Position numbers and translations under genes: made by a program
Part shown: in pieces, positions 12,401 to 23,016 of the stretch
Layout of the letters: every line of letters begins with the position of its first letter
How positions within the stretch are numbered: the first letter of the stretch is position 1
Source of the DNA: Xestospongia muta
Lineage: Eukaryota > Porifera > Demospongiae > Haplosclerida > Petrosiidae
DNA: 64,000 nucleotides
Assembly: GCA_963693285.1 (NCBI GenBank)
Contig: OY848930.1
Coordinates: 4,092,001-4,156,000 of the forward strand
Direction of reading: 5' to 3'
Notes under the pieces: generated by a model
Told to the model about the DNA's origin: nothing
Seen by the model: the letters and a program-made list of their open reading frames with translations, nothing else
The model's database searches: none

Positions 12401-13634
12401 AACAGCTGAAGTTCCAGACAGTGGTTTCTTTCCCACAGTTGGTTTACATAGCAAAGGTGAGAAAATAAAAGTTAACCATAACAGTAGACAATCTAACACT
12501 TCTGTCAAATCTTATTTACGTTGGCGAACTTTGATCGGTGTATCCTTGGAATATTCCATTTTGAAACAAAGAGATATTATAAATTTTTTTGAATATGAAC
12601 GGAGGACTCCTACTGCCGTGCAAGGACTAACACCCGGCTTAGGTCTAGCAATGGGTTATGAACCATTTTCTGCAAAGTTACAGTATTTTGAAGTAGAAAT
12701 ATTGAACTTAGGAGAGCTGAAAGCTGTAGCCATCGGTGCTGCATGTAAAGGTTACTCAGCAGAAAGTGTTCCAGGTTGGCTTCAAAACTCAGTTGCATAC
12801 CATACAGACTCAGGTCATTTGCATCATGCTTCTGGAATGGGAAAAAAATTTGGACCTCTTGCTCGCAAGGGAGATGTGATTGGCTGTGGAGTAGTTTTAG
12901 CAGATTCCAATTACAGGAAGTACTGCTCTATCTTTTTCACTCGTAATGGAGTGCCAATTGGTTATCGTGTTCAAGCAGCTACTCCTGAACATGGGTTCTA
13001 CCCAACAGTAGGTCTGGTTAGTCCAGGAGACAAAGTTGCTGTCAGATTCATGGAAACTTTTAAACCTTCTCTAAAATCTTCTGATTCTATTGTTGGCTTA
13101 ATGCGTATTCACAACTCTTCCTATTCAGATCACATGTTGGTATTCAACGGTGGTACATCTACTGGCCCAGCCAATGCACAGTTTGCAATAGCACTCAACA
13201 CCACTCAAAACTACTACACAGCCAATATTGTAGAAATCAAAGACTACATTCGTATTGGACTAGCTCCAAGGGATTACCCACTTTCACATGCTCCTGGGAT
13301 GAGCTCTTACTCTGTTGCTTATGATGTTACAGCTGGAACAATTCGAGGTGTATTTGGTCCTAATGATATACGAGGTGAGCGGGCACCAAAATGTCAACCT
13401 GGAGACATAGTTGGCTGTGGTGTAATGCTGGTTGAATCTGATATCTCAAGTGACTCTAAGAAATCAACTTATTATGCTTTTTTCACTCATAATGGTATGA
13501 GCATTCATCAAATGGAACTTCCTGAATTTTATGATGATCTCTTTCCAATTGTTGGATTTCTTCCTGAGGGCAAGAAATCAGCTGTGTACATGGACTGGAC
13601 AGTGACTTCATTTGAGGCTCAAAATATTTTGTAA
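6474..13634 (+). CDS. Giant protein of 12 tandem SPRY domains (SPRYD3-like), single coding exon
   Basis: 2386 residues without an intron. I divide it into 12 SPRY units starting near residues 35, 213, 388, 716, 907, 1115, 1296, 1468, 1660, 1831, 2013 and 2203. Each repeats the same core: YFEVEIL, then AIAVG, a PGW(x)SIAYH segment, GDVIGCG and VFFT(x)NG, ending with G(F/L)FPTVG. The pattern is closest, by recollection of the family, to vertebrate SPRYD3. Units 5, 7 and 9 have lost PGW or the SIAYH segment and are most divergent. Residues 570-715 are a polar, proline-rich linker with a duplicated EPPLEIT. No signal peptide, membrane helix, RING, B-box or other catalytic domain is visible, so a scaffold or recognition role is inferred; SPRY domains generally bind proteins. 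The ATG is the first after an in-frame TAG, just downstream of an apparent 5'UTR splice acceptor at 6454. Confidence 0.9.
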   Translation: MPLPKDVQEKRRRMNIDYFAFWNISNPDLIEYQNYGHFIYKGKNVDDQGLGTPAQIRTCETLDVTDPLAMNQFEVRLLNTGLSNTITVGVCDKLYPTDHLPGWEAPTGTAIGVDTAEGLLYYNTDEGKPEYKVCRVGDVIKCVLVHTSLKDKVNVEFYYNGKKITQVSANIPKSGGFYGVIGLASTGEEIVIGPPERVEVELFESLFDIKSHYITHKGSGVCAYVSPKSPTYEHKPDEAPPMFIGTLRSLNPVKVSDILEVQLVNSGEENAIAVGVCGSDYPIDCMPGWREESIAYHADISSILNGSQDKEMVADWKMGDTLQCVVEGIDGSTKEVRVIFRKNGDIISKNKVWSPSGGFYWSVGMMSKDEEIQVMMPRRLVPLDTPKYRFEDVWQLPSPSVEYSRDGICVYVGQGGLDDLGIIRSREPINPLSPFPFFDVKIVNPGKMCQIAIGVCNKGYPSLAMPGWMPKSIGFHSDNGDIYQSSEFAKETTGHRCTQGDVIRCLVAPIDGSEKRVKISFFRNGNLLASALEWTPSGGFYALVGMMSDNEKVQVACPLMRPSTLKKGLEGLDSTLTKLMYGSHVHVQTAPVIIRKHPQPSDHVDYPEEYVYRPPASPFAQRSKSEILSTPDNEIQVDGPHSLPRKSAQTVQHYPSKGKRQSFPQDPRSQGKGSRKQLQYIEPLPPQIQLIEPPLEITEPPLEITVPEIDKKQNHNFRSLYNVICTELEELVTDNTLNTQYGYAICRHSMVEKMNYFEVDLLAVGSRGIAVGISSDKVSANVLLGTFPSSISLHASSGKLYNGSSIPIELGVTFKQGDTVGCKVEVVSRLSERPENKNLFSPPQVRVQFYKNAVEIAQVDMSLPITDLYPTICFLESNTRVKLNYKYKMKPLDYFETRPIPEGHFNFPYPSEAPTPTGWKCQQKCELTSEGNKTSVTIAPNIIKNEKSVLIQHYLPFSKSDSYFEVELLAPSRSYSVVCIGAMSRLENDDTNIPVPGEKQGSIGFMPLAGLITRNTEVASYVHDAIAEQANVSQGGLKLGIGLEEVLSTHETTDTAAAQSMLFFFTLNNQEIGKLICPVTPAGLYPTLAILLKPLQVPTIDSTACHLVFPQQWPCCDLSYAPWGFARISPGFKTFGSTFICDTSSLDSSNVNGLQASYPLSPKRPYYEITVISGGTNYQISIGVAPLLHPLHIHVGMRKPSIGYHINQGCIFHDNIIVASSPIHNYKSVTVGCGAIYPEDGSRGSAEVFFTVNGILMSRHFMLVPAGGFFPTICTNTGGGMVSIDLNCPQPFPDMKFSTQWHVLENVLATGQMIQLISHAHIGIAQVAMIASIQKTTYYKVVLSSHVDSGKILMGFSNCTDSPFSPRVSGMNRSFFFELSTGTIILIQNGVRRSDECQVTKDTTEFGCGVQTLPNSHSILLFFTANNQMIYATTTTLLNIELRPTLCMVGSLSKVKVDTCSLWPPVSPVGFGWGRYSNVQYIGGCLTHQPTNASIKSNIGFVQSSSPLIPNHSYFEVEILKVDPKKAIAVGLGSKRYNMTHWLGWKSESIAYHTDDGRLFKSDGQGINTGPKLFEGDVIGCGIQFPMDAEYTTAIKGGGQVNVFFTVNGHFIGVFELMTVPEGGLFPTVCLESSTEMVCVHLQAQYPSSLSKMSRRWSRAYCTHQAGHIIEHSFQVKGQKVQKIPSAFCQSNDPLSLQHPYFEVEILRHGEGSHLAIGLAPLQPLNTPIITTGSILFNLLAHVSVIDDVGTRPVIVQTRQKFEVGDRIGCKLKIFQDSGKVSHVEFCRNGIKVTSTPIPDCLMNTALFPIIVLTKPEDAVVPMLNAPPPSYTPRQHIGWLRSERVKQKGSVVEYSGLGVTAQRSVGVAQMNQPLNLRHPYYEIEVLDSGETCCIAIGAASIDHPMTNQPGWVVGSIGYHGDDGCIFNVSGTGCSFGPRWKQNDVVGLGVRPYEGDVVPGSEIQVFFTINGQELGHTTAEVPDSGFFPTVGLHSKGEKIKVNHNSRQSNTSVKSYLRWRTLIGVSLEYSILKQRDIINFFEYERRTPTAVQGLTPGLGLAMGYEPFSAKLQYFEVEILNLGELKAVAIGAACKGYSAESVPGWLQNSVAYHTDSGHLHHASGMGKKFGPLARKGDVIGCGVVLADSNYRKYCSIFFTRNGVPIGYRVQAATPEHGFYPTVGLVSPGDKVAVRFMETFKPSLKSSDSIVGLMRIHNSSYSDHMLVFNGGTSTGPANAQFAIALNTTQNYYTANIVEIKDYIRIGLAPRDYPLSHAPGMSSYSVAYDVTAGTIRGVFGPNDIRGERAPKCQPGDIVGCGVMLVESDISSDSKKSTYYAFFTHNGMSIHQMELPEFYDDLFPIVGFLPEGKKSAVYMDWTVTSFEAQNIL

Positions 13635-14689
13635 TCCATATTATATGGCAGCCATTCTATACATACTAATTTGTTTAAATTTCTTCATCTTTTGAGTTAT
13701 GTGTGTATGTGTTACATTTGCCTTTTATAATAGTTTTCAGTTGTTAAGTTTACATACACAATCGAATTACTTATTGTCTTCTTGTCAATCAGAGGCTTGT
13801 TGATTAACACATCCACCAAAGTTAACACAATGGCAGGTTGAATAATGTCACAGCTAAATTTAAAAAAATTTAAAGAGTCCTGTAGCAAATGTCTGTAATA
13901 CTACATACAATCTTATTTTATTATGGCTTGGATTTTCCCTACTATATCTAATCTAATTATGTAGTAGAGATTAGGAGTGCAAGTCATCATGTTGTGTTAT
14001 TTTATAATGATTTATGGCTTGGATTTTCCCCTATTATGTGTAATCTAATCATTTACTGCCGACTAGTGCATTCCGTAACATATCGTTATTCAATGATGAG
14101 AATAACACCAATTGTATATTTAGAAGTATGTATTGTCTTTGTAGTTCATTATGTGGTTTGTACAATTTGTAAGGTTTTCATATTGTAGTATCTAAACAGG
14201 ATGTGGTTTTGTCATATATGATAATCCAAATCACAGTGCCACACTAGCACTACTCACATTGGTTTCAAATCTGCACCATGTAGAGATTGCATCATCACTA
14301 TCAATTTATTCTTTACAGCTATTAAAACAACTATAATATAATGGATATTGACATAACAGTACTACTCACATTGGCTTCATGTCTGCACCATGAATGTAGA
14401 GATTGCATCATCACTGATCAATTAATACTTTGCAACTATTTACATAACTATAATATTATGGATATTGACATAACAGTACTACTCACATTGACTTCGTATC
14501 TTCACCATGTGTATCATATGTAATCACTAATAATTATTTGTTTGTAACTGTTAATGTTCACTGTTATCTATATTGATCTTGACATGTGTCCGTCTAAAAC
14601 CAAATAAACACTTAATACACATCACAACATATATAATAGAGATGGTGGTGGTAAAGATTGAAACAAGATATCTGTTACACAAAACCTTC
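13635..14689. repeat. Intergenic stretch with degenerate ~120-bp tandem repeats
   Basis: No coding exon is supported. From about 14235 a segment containing ACTACTCACATTG and CACCATG is repeated about three times (near 14255, 14361 and 14482), including GATATTGACATAACAGTACT at 14344 and 14461. The same motif opens each monooxygenase unit downstream (near 14710, 18297 and 22356), so this block looks like older partial copies of the unit's leader. Confidence 0.6.
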
Positions 14690-15387
14690 CCTTTCACTGC
14701 CACACTAGGACACTCACATTAACTTGATATCTACAACATGTACAGTTAGCACCATGTGCAGTAGTTACTGATCATTTCTTTGTACTGTTAAGATTTACTT
14801 TTAAGTCTTTGACATGAGTCAATTTAATATTTAATATACGTAACAACATATATCATAGAGATTAGATGGCAACTGTATTATTTTATTTGCTAATAAAACA
14901 ATGCAACATCTGGTTGTCAAAACTTGTACGATAACCTAGACACTATAGGTAGACTAAAAACATTATAATTAATGTAATACAAAATGGCATATACTATATA
15001 GCTAATTGTATCATTAACCAGTCACAGTTTACATAAACATCTGCAAATCAAAAATATTGCATCATTCAAGTATCCAATGACTGATAACCTAATAGCTATT
15101 TACCCATTATAACCTTTATACATATGCTCAAAGAATACACATATTGGTGTATAGATACATGTGTACAATGCCAATACTCATGACTCCATTTTTCCTGTCA
15201 CATGTGTATATATACTCTACTACAGGTCAAAGTGCAACCACAAGATATTTTGCTATATCATGCTGATGCAACCACATTTGGCAATTACATTGAGTGGTCT
15301 AGACCTGTACAATTCTGTGTATATTGCATTGGTTTAAAAATAGCAACCAGGATGTCTGCTATGAATTTCATCATCCAAGGACATAGT

Positions 15388-15395
15388 TATAAAAA
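15388..15395 (+). promoter_or_regulatory. TATA box of MOXD1-like copy 1
   Basis: TATAAAAA lies 46 bp before the ATG at 15434. The spacing is the same in the other copies (18951 and 22971), consistent with a core promoter and a 5'UTR of roughly 15 nt. Copy 3 keeps TATAAAAA; copy 2 has TATTAAAA. Confidence 0.6.
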
Positions 15396-15433
15396 GCTTC
15401 CTGCATGTAGACTGCAAGTGTTAAAGCTCCATA

Positions 15434-17891
15434 ATGCAGTCTTCTTTAATAATTTTTCTTACAGCAATAGCTGTTGCACAAGCTGCTCATAATCTTCATG
15501 ATGATTATCCTTTCCACAAAGTGTTAGATAATAGGAACCAGTATGAAATGTACTGGAAATTTAACCTGCAGTCTGAGACCATTCATTTTGCAGTTAAAGT
15601 CCAAACAGAAGGTTGGGTAGGGTTTGGACTCTCTCCTAATGGTCTCATGCCTGGATCAGATGTTGTCATTGGTTGGGTTGACAGTACTGGGACTTCTCAC
15701 TTCAATGTAAGGTCATAACATTTATAGTTGTCACTGATGATGCATTTTGCTATAGGATCGATTTGCTGAAGAAAGAGCTCTACCACCAATTGATCAACAA
15801 CAGAACTGGTTCCTGGAGTCAGCTGAACAAGAGAACGGATACACAATACTAGAATTTTATCGCAACTTTACATCATGTGATGATAAAGATCTTGACATTA
15901 AAGTAAGTTATGTAGATCTGTATACACTCCTATTATTGCATGTTAACTTTATTACACAGTTTGAAACAGCTTATATAGTTTGGAGTTGGCACAGTAATGA
16001 TCCAGTAAATGGTGTCTTCCAGAGACATCAAAAACAAGGGTCTACTAGTTTGTCTCTTCTTGGTGGATTACCTGTCCCTCGATCAGAGCCAGTAGATGCT
16101 GGTATATTGACAGTATATGCTGAAAATGTAAGCTAACATGATGTACTTATAAAAAATATTATTGTTAAAATGTCTGATTGATAGATTACAATTCCTAGCT
16201 ATAAAGATACTACTTACTGGTGTTCAACAATACAAATACCAGATATAAACAACAACAAAGAGATATACATTTATAAGGTATAAATAGATGACTTCTGTGG
16301 CATTAAAGACAACAATACTCCTCTAGATTTTGCCCAATATAACAGAGCATACAAGTCCATATGTTCATCACTTAGTACTGTATCATTGTGGAGCTGATTT
16401 CAATGATACAATCAGTGAAGACTGTGATCTTCCCAATATTAGGGAACGTCTCAGTTCCTGTTACTTCGGAGAAGTAGTAGCAGCCTGGGCTGTAGGAGGA
16501 GAGGTAATCATTAAATAAATTGTGTAATATTTATTCCTTGTTATTAGGGTTTTGTTTTTCCCGAGAATGTGTCTCTGCCTTTTAATACTACACCAATATA
16601 TATGCTTGAAATGCACTATGATAACCCGATGCTACATACAGGTACATGTAAAAATAATATGCCAGATTTTATTTATTTGGTGTCTTTAGGAAAGGTTGAC
16701 AGTTCAGGCTTAAACCTGTATTATTCTTTCACTCCAACAAAGATCAAAGCAGGAAATATTGGAATTGGAACCACTTCTGTTCCTCACATGATAATCCCAC
16801 CTAATGCTGAAACCTTTACTCATGAATCACTCTGTTCATCTACATGCCTAGATCGTGTATGTACTCTAATTATTGAACTAATACAATACAATGTAATAAT
16901 TTCTTACATTTTCTCTAGTATCTTCCTGATGATGGTGTTCATATTTTTGCATCTCTTTTGCATACACATCTTGTTGGTATGTAATTAATTTATTAATATT
17001 TACATTTATACACTTAATACAACAGGAAAAGGATTAGTTGTTAAACATATTCGTAGTAATGATCAATGTGGGGCTGTAGAAGAATTGAAACCTCTCGATA
17101 AAGATCTTCGATATGACTTTAACTATCAGCAATTCAACCATCTTCCAAGTGAAGTTCATCTTAAGAAAGGGGACACTCTTCTATTGGAATGTATTTATAG
17201 AACAAAGAAGAAACGTACTGGAGTCACTCTGGTTAGTATATTTATTCAATTTATATATGTATGATGAAATAAGTAAATTTTTCAGGGAGGTTTGGGGACA
17301 CGAAATGAGATGTGTGTTGCATTCTTTTACTACTATCCTCGAAGCAATTTACCAGCCTGTTTCCAACATTTAAATCATAGTCTTGCATACAATGCTTTTA
17401 TTGAAAAACATTTGAAGTAAGACCATAAAGTAGTGAACATTCATTTTATGTCATTCATCCAGCCACAACAGGACAGCTATACAATGGGCAAAGATTAGTC
17501 TAGACTATTACAATCCTGTTGGTATTGCTGAAACATTTAACCAAATTGACTGGACAAATGCTACAATTAAAGAGTTTGAATCTGCTGTTAACAAAGCTGA
17601 ACATTATCAATGGTGTCTCCCTCAAAATCGAGTTAGTATAATTTTAAATTTAATAATTTATAATTATATATTTTTCTTTGGAAGGCTTTTAATCCTAGGA
17701 CCGATATTTTCCCTGATAGCTTGCCAACAGTGAATTGTTCATACGAAGCTTCTGATCAGTGTACTAACTATCAGCCTCAATCATGTTGTGAGAGACTGAG
17801 GAGTGTGTCACCAACATCAGGAGCTGCTGAGATTGGTGGAATATTTCTTATCATTGCAGCACTGCTCACAATAGTGACATTAATTATGTGA
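15434..17891 (+). CDS. DBH-like copper monooxygenase (MOXD1-like), copy 1
   Basis: Copper type II, ascorbate-dependent monooxygenase of the DBH/MOXD1 family; the substrate is unknown. Exons: 15434-15706, 15756-15902, 15960-16127, 16185-16277, 16327-16503, 16548-16641, 16690-16856, 16919-16976, 17026-17231, 17286-17416, 17463-17631, 17685-17891; 1890 nt, 629 residues (human MOXD1 is about 613). Order: signal peptide (about 1-18), DOMON domain (about 25-150), copper monooxygenase N and C domains, hydrophobic C-terminal tail (about 607-629) that could be a membrane or lipid anchor. All copper ligands expected from the DBH/PHM family are present: HH at 241-242 and H309 (LEMHYDNP) for CuA; HTH at 388-390 and M470 (NEMC) for CuB. 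It therefore looks catalytically competent and secretory/ER-lumenal. Confidence 0.93.
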
Positions 17892-18034
17892 ACACCTTAC
17901 CATTTTTGCTGAAAATACTAACTATACTTGTGTCATGATGCCTAAGTATGTCTTTTTTGCTAGCGCTCCCAATTTCTACTAGAACAATACAATGTATAAT
18001 TTTAAAACATTTTTTATTTCAACAATTTGCAGCC

Positions 18035-18040
18035 AATAAA
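18035..18040 (+). promoter_or_regulatory. Poly(A) signal AATAAA, MOXD1-like copy 1
   Basis: AATAAA lies 144 nt after the stop. The equivalent of the proximal AATAAA used by copies 2 and 3 reads AATACA in this copy. Confidence 0.5.
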
Positions 18041-18950
18041 TTTGGTATTACAGTACTGACAAGGTAGATTTTAAAAATCTTTATCCTTTCTATATACATG
18101 AGGCTGAAAACTTACTTTACATTGTTTGAGCAAACATTTTAGTCTTTATTAATTAACTGCATGCTTACTGCATGTGACACTGTACAAGAGCTTGCTTGTA
18201 TGTGACTAAACTTATAGTAACACTCTGGTCTGCAGCATCTCATCATCATACTTCTAATAATTAACGTTATATTTCAATGCCACACTAGTATGTACTACTC
18301 ACATTGACTTGATATCTACAACATGTACAGTTAGCACCATGTGCAGTAGTTACTGATCATTTCTTTGTATTGTTAAGATTTACTTTTAAGTCTTTGACAT
18401 GACTTAATTTAATACTTAATACACATAACAACGAAACATATATCATAAAGATTAGATGGCAACTGCATTATTTTATTAGCTAACAAAAAAATGCAACATC
18501 TGGTTGTCAAAACTTGTACGATAACCTAGACACTATAGGTAGAGTAAAAACACTATAATTAATGTAATACAAAATAGCATATACTATATAGCTAATTGTA
18601 TTATTAACCAGTCACAGTTTACATAAATATCTGTAAATGAATTGTATCATTCAAGTATCCAATGACTGATAACCTAATAGCTATTTACCCATTATAACCT
18701 TTATACATATGCTCAAAGAATACACATATTGGTGTATAGGTACATGTGTACAATGCAAATACTCATGACTCCGTTTTTCCTGTCACATGTGTATATATAC
18801 TCTACTACAGGTCATAGTGCAACCACAAGATATTTTGCTATATCATGCTGATGCTACCACATTTTGCAATTACATTGAGTGGTCTAGACCTGTAACAATT
18901 CTGTGTATATCAGGATGTCTGCTATGAATTCATCATCCAAAGATATAGAC

Positions 18951-18958
18951 TATTAAAA
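18951..18958 (+). promoter_or_regulatory. Altered TATA box of MOXD1-like copy 2
   Basis: TATTAAAA stands where copies 1 and 3 have TATAAAAA, 46 bp before the ATG. It may weaken this copy's core promoter. Confidence 0.5.
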
Positions 18959-18996
18959 GCTTCATGCATGTGGACTACAAGTGTTAAAGCTCCATA

Positions 18997-21453
18997 ATGC
19001 AGTCTTCTTTAATAGTTTTTCTTACAGCAATAGCTGTTGCTCAAGCTGCTCATAATCTTCATGATGATTATCCTTTTCACAAAGTGCTAGATAATAGAAA
19101 CCAGTATGAAATGTACTGGAAATTTAACCTGCAGTCTGAAACCATTCATTTTGCGGTTAAAGTCCAAACAGAAGGTTGGGTAGGGTTTGGACTCTCTCCT
19201 AATGGTCTCATGCCTGGATCAGATGTTGTCATTGGTTGGGTTGACAGTACTGGGACTTCTCACTTCAATGTAAGGTCATAATATTTATGGTTGTCACTGA
19301 TGATGCATTTTGCTATATAGGATCGATTTGCTGAAGAAAGAGCTCTACCACCAATTGATCAACAACAGAACTGGTTCCTGGAGTCAGCTGAACAAGAGAA
19401 TGGATACGCAATACTAGAATTTTATCGCAACTTTACATCATGTGATGATAAAGATCTTGACATTAAAGTAAGTTATATAGATTTGTATATATTCCTATTA
19501 TTGCATGTTAACTTTATTACACAGTTTGAAACTGCTTACATAGTTTGGAGTTGGCACAGTAATGATCCAGTAAATGGTGTCTTTCAGAGACATCAAAGAA
19601 AAGGCTCTACCAGTTTGTCTCTTCTTGGTGGATTACCTGTCCCTCGATCAGAGCCAGTAGATGCTGGTATATTGACAGTATATGCTGAAAATGTAAGCTA
19701 ACATGATGTACTTATTAAAAATATTATTGTTAAAATGTCTGATTGATAGATTACAATTCCTAGCTATAAAGATACTACTTACTGGTGTTCAACAATACAA
19801 ATACCAGATATAAACAACAACAAAGAGATATACATTTATAAGGTATATATAGATGACTTCTGTGGTGTTAAAGACAACAATACTCCTCTAGATTTTGCCT
19901 AATATAACAGAGCATACAAGTCCATATGTTCATCACTTAGTACTGTATCATTGTGGAGCTGATTTCAATGATACAATCAGTGAAGACTGTGATCTTCCCA
20001 ATATTAGGGAACGTCTCAGTTCCTGTTACTTTGGAAATGTAGTAGCAGCCTGGGCTGTAGGAGGAGAGGTAATCATTAAATAAATTGTGTAATATTTATT
20101 CCTTGTTCTTAGGGTTTTGTTTTTCCCGAGAATGTGTCTCTGCCTTTTAATACTAATAAAATATTATTGCTTGAAATGCACTATGATAACCCGATGCTAC
20201 ATACAGGTACATGTAAAAATAATATGCCAGATTTTATTTATTTGGTGTCTTTAGGAAAGGTCGACAGTTCAGGCTTAAACCTGTATTATTCTTTCACTCC
20301 AACAAACATCAAAGCAGGAATTATTGCAATTGGAACCACTACTGTTCCTCACATGATAATCCCACCTAATGCTGAAACCTTTACTCATGAATCACTCTGT
20401 TCATCTACATGCCTAGATCATGTATGTACTCGAATTATTGAATTAATACAATACAATGTAATAATTTCTTACATTTTCTCTAGTATCTTCCTGATGATGG
20501 TGTTCATATTTTTGCCTCTCTTTTGCATACACATCTAATTGGTAAGTAATTAAGTTGTTAATATTTACATTTATACACTTAATACAACAGGAAAAGGATT
20601 AGTTGTTAAACATATTCGTAGTAATGATCAATGTGGGGCTGTAGAAGAATTGAAACCTCTCGATAAAGATCTTCGATATGACTTTAACTATCAGCAATTC
20701 AACCATCTACCAAGTCAAGTTCATCTTAAGAAAGGGGACACTCTTCTATTGCAATGTATTTATAGAACAAAGAACAAACGTACTGGAGTCACTCTGGTTA
20801 GTATGTATATACAATTTAAATGTGTATGAATAATTAAATTTTTTAGGGAGGTTTGGGGACACGAAATGAGATGTGTGGTGCATTCTTTTACTACTATCCT
20901 CAAAGCAATTTACCAGGTTGCACCCAACATTTAAATCATAGTCTTGCATACAATGCTTTTATTGAAAAATACTTGAAGTAAGACCATATAAGGTTGTAAG
21001 CATTTATTTTATGTCATTCATCCAGACACAACAGGACAGCTATACAATGGGCAAAGATTAGTCTAGACTATTACAATCCTGTTGGTATTGCTGAAACATT
21101 TAACCAAATTGACTGGACAAATGCTACAATTAAAGAGTTTGAATCTGCTGTTAACAAAGCTGAACATTATCAATGGTGTCTCCCTCATAATCGAGTTAGT
21201 ATAATTTGAAATTTGGTAATTTATAATTATATATTTTTCTCGGAAGGCTTTTAATCCTAGGACTGATATTTTCTTTGATAGCTTGCCAACAGTAAATTGT
21301 TCATATGAAGCTCCTGATCAGTGTACTAACTATCAGCCTCAATCATGTTGTGAGAGACTGAGGAGTGTATCACCAACATCAGGAGCTGCTGAGATTGGTG
21401 GAATATTTCTTCTCATTGCAGCACTACTCACAATAGTGACATTAATTATGTGA
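18997..21453 (+). CDS. DBH-like copper monooxygenase (MOXD1-like), copy 2
   Basis: Second tandem copy, complete. Exons: 18997-19269, 19321-19467, 19525-19692, 19750-19842, 19892-20068, 20113-20206, 20255-20421, 20484-20541, 20591-20796, 20847-20977, 21026-21194, 21247-21453; exon lengths equal those of copy 1, giving 629 residues. Signal peptide, DOMON and both copper domains are kept, with HH 241-242, H309, HTH 388-390 and M470. Differences from copy 1 are scattered substitutions, for example NKILLLEMHYD in place of TPIYMLEMHYD and NEMCGAFF in place of NEMCVAFF near the CuB methionine. The copies look recently duplicated and still constrained. The TATA-like box is altered. Confidence 0.93.
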
Positions 21454-21539
21454 ACACCTTACCATTTTTGCTGAAAATACTAACTATACTTGTGTCATGA
21501 TGCCTAAGTATGCTTTTTTGCTCCAAATTCCACTAGTAC

Positions 21540-21545
21540 AATAAA
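21540..21545 (+). promoter_or_regulatory. Poly(A) signal AATAAA, MOXD1-like copy 2
   Basis: AATAAA lies 87 nt after the stop, at the position equivalent to the copy 3 signal. Confidence 0.5.
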
Positions 21546-22082
21546 ATGTATAAATTTTAAAATATTTTCTATTTCAACAGTTTGCAACCAGTAAAAGTTT
21601 GGTATTTGCAGTAAATGATAAATGTAGATTAAAAAATATCCTTTCTATATAATATGAAGCTGAAGACTTACTTTGCATTGTTTGAGCAAACAATTTAGTC
21701 TTCATTTATTGACTGCATGTATACTGCATGTGACACTGTACAAGAGCTTGCTTGTGTGTGACTAAACTTATAGTAACAAGTCTGGTCCAGCATCTCATCA
21801 TCATACTTCTAACAATTAACTACACAAACAGTTGATTCCATAGTACTTTTATTACATTGGTAATAAAAACTGTACATGATGTTTACTTTATTTCATCAAA
21901 TAATATGCTACAAACATGCAATGTGTATAACTATATAAAATCAACCAATCGATTAATATATGATTTAATTATTAGTTACTATTGAATGACAGTTCATGTA
22001 CTTATAAAAATGACTTCTTTTAAACAAAATGTGGAGGATTATACCATTAACACTAACACTATAGTGACAGCCCTTATAACAT

Positions 22083-22256
22083 TGATTAAATTTATATCAA
22101 CACTAAAAACTTGAATCCTACCTTGATGATACAATATGTAAATACCAAGCAGCAGTGTGTTGATTGTGATGAAGATGAAACTGATCCATAGCTAGTGATC
22201 TCACAGAGTAAGCTCTGATTGTTGGAAGTCCTTGTAAAGTAGCTGATATGTGATAT
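22083..22256 (-). pseudogene. Orphan ABCC4-like exon 23 fragment
   Basis: This segment matches 29926-30093 of the minus-strand ABCC gene: the end of intron 23 (TATATCAACACTAAAAA), its donor region and most of exon 23, which encodes QGLPTIRAYS. No other ABCC exon is next to it. It sits in the leader of MOXD1 unit 3. It is an isolated, non-functional fragment. Confidence 0.8.
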
Positions 22257-22970
22257 ATATAATAAATATGGTGATGGAGAACATTGAAACAGGATATCTG
22301 TTACACAAGATTTTATCATTGAAACCTTCCCTTTCAATGCTACACTGTACTACTCACATTAAATTGATATCTACAACATGTACAGTTAGCACCATGTGGG
22401 GTAGCTAAGTTACTGAGCATTTCTTTTTATTGTTAAGATTTACTTTTAAGTCTTTGACATGAGTTAATTTAATACTTAATATACATGTAACAACATACAT
22501 ATATCACAGAGATTACATGGCAAACGTATTATTTATTAGCTAATTAATATAACAATGCAACATCTGGTTGTCAAAACTTGTGCAATAACCTAGACACTAT
22601 AGGTAGAGTAAAAACACTATAATTAATGTAATACAAAATGGCATATCCTGTGTAGTTAATTGTATCATTAACCAGTCACAGTTTACATAAACATCTGCAA
22701 ATGAATTGCATCATGCAAATATCCAGTCATTGATTAACTATAGTTATTTAATCATTATAACCTTTATAGATATACTCAAAGAATATATATATATGTGTGT
22801 ATATACATGTATACAATGGCAATATTCATAACTTGAATTATTTCTGTCACATTACTATATAAACTCTATTACAGGTCAAAAGTGCAACCACAAGATATTT
22901 GCTACATCATGCGGGTTAAAAATAGCAATCAGGATGTCTGCTATGAATTTTATCATCCAAGGACATAAGG

Positions 22971-22978
22971 TATAAAAA
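22971..22978 (+). promoter_or_regulatory. TATA box of MOXD1-like copy 3
   Basis: TATAAAAA lies 46 bp before the ATG at 23017, in the same context as copy 1. Confidence 0.6.
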
Positions 22979-23016
22979 GCTTCCTGCATGTGCATTACAA
23001 GTGTTAAAGCTCCATA

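Noticed and set aside
15202..15492. 96-codon frame upstream of MOXD1-like copy 1
   Set aside because: It overlaps the real first exon in another frame and is disrupted in the parallel leaders of copies 2 and 3.
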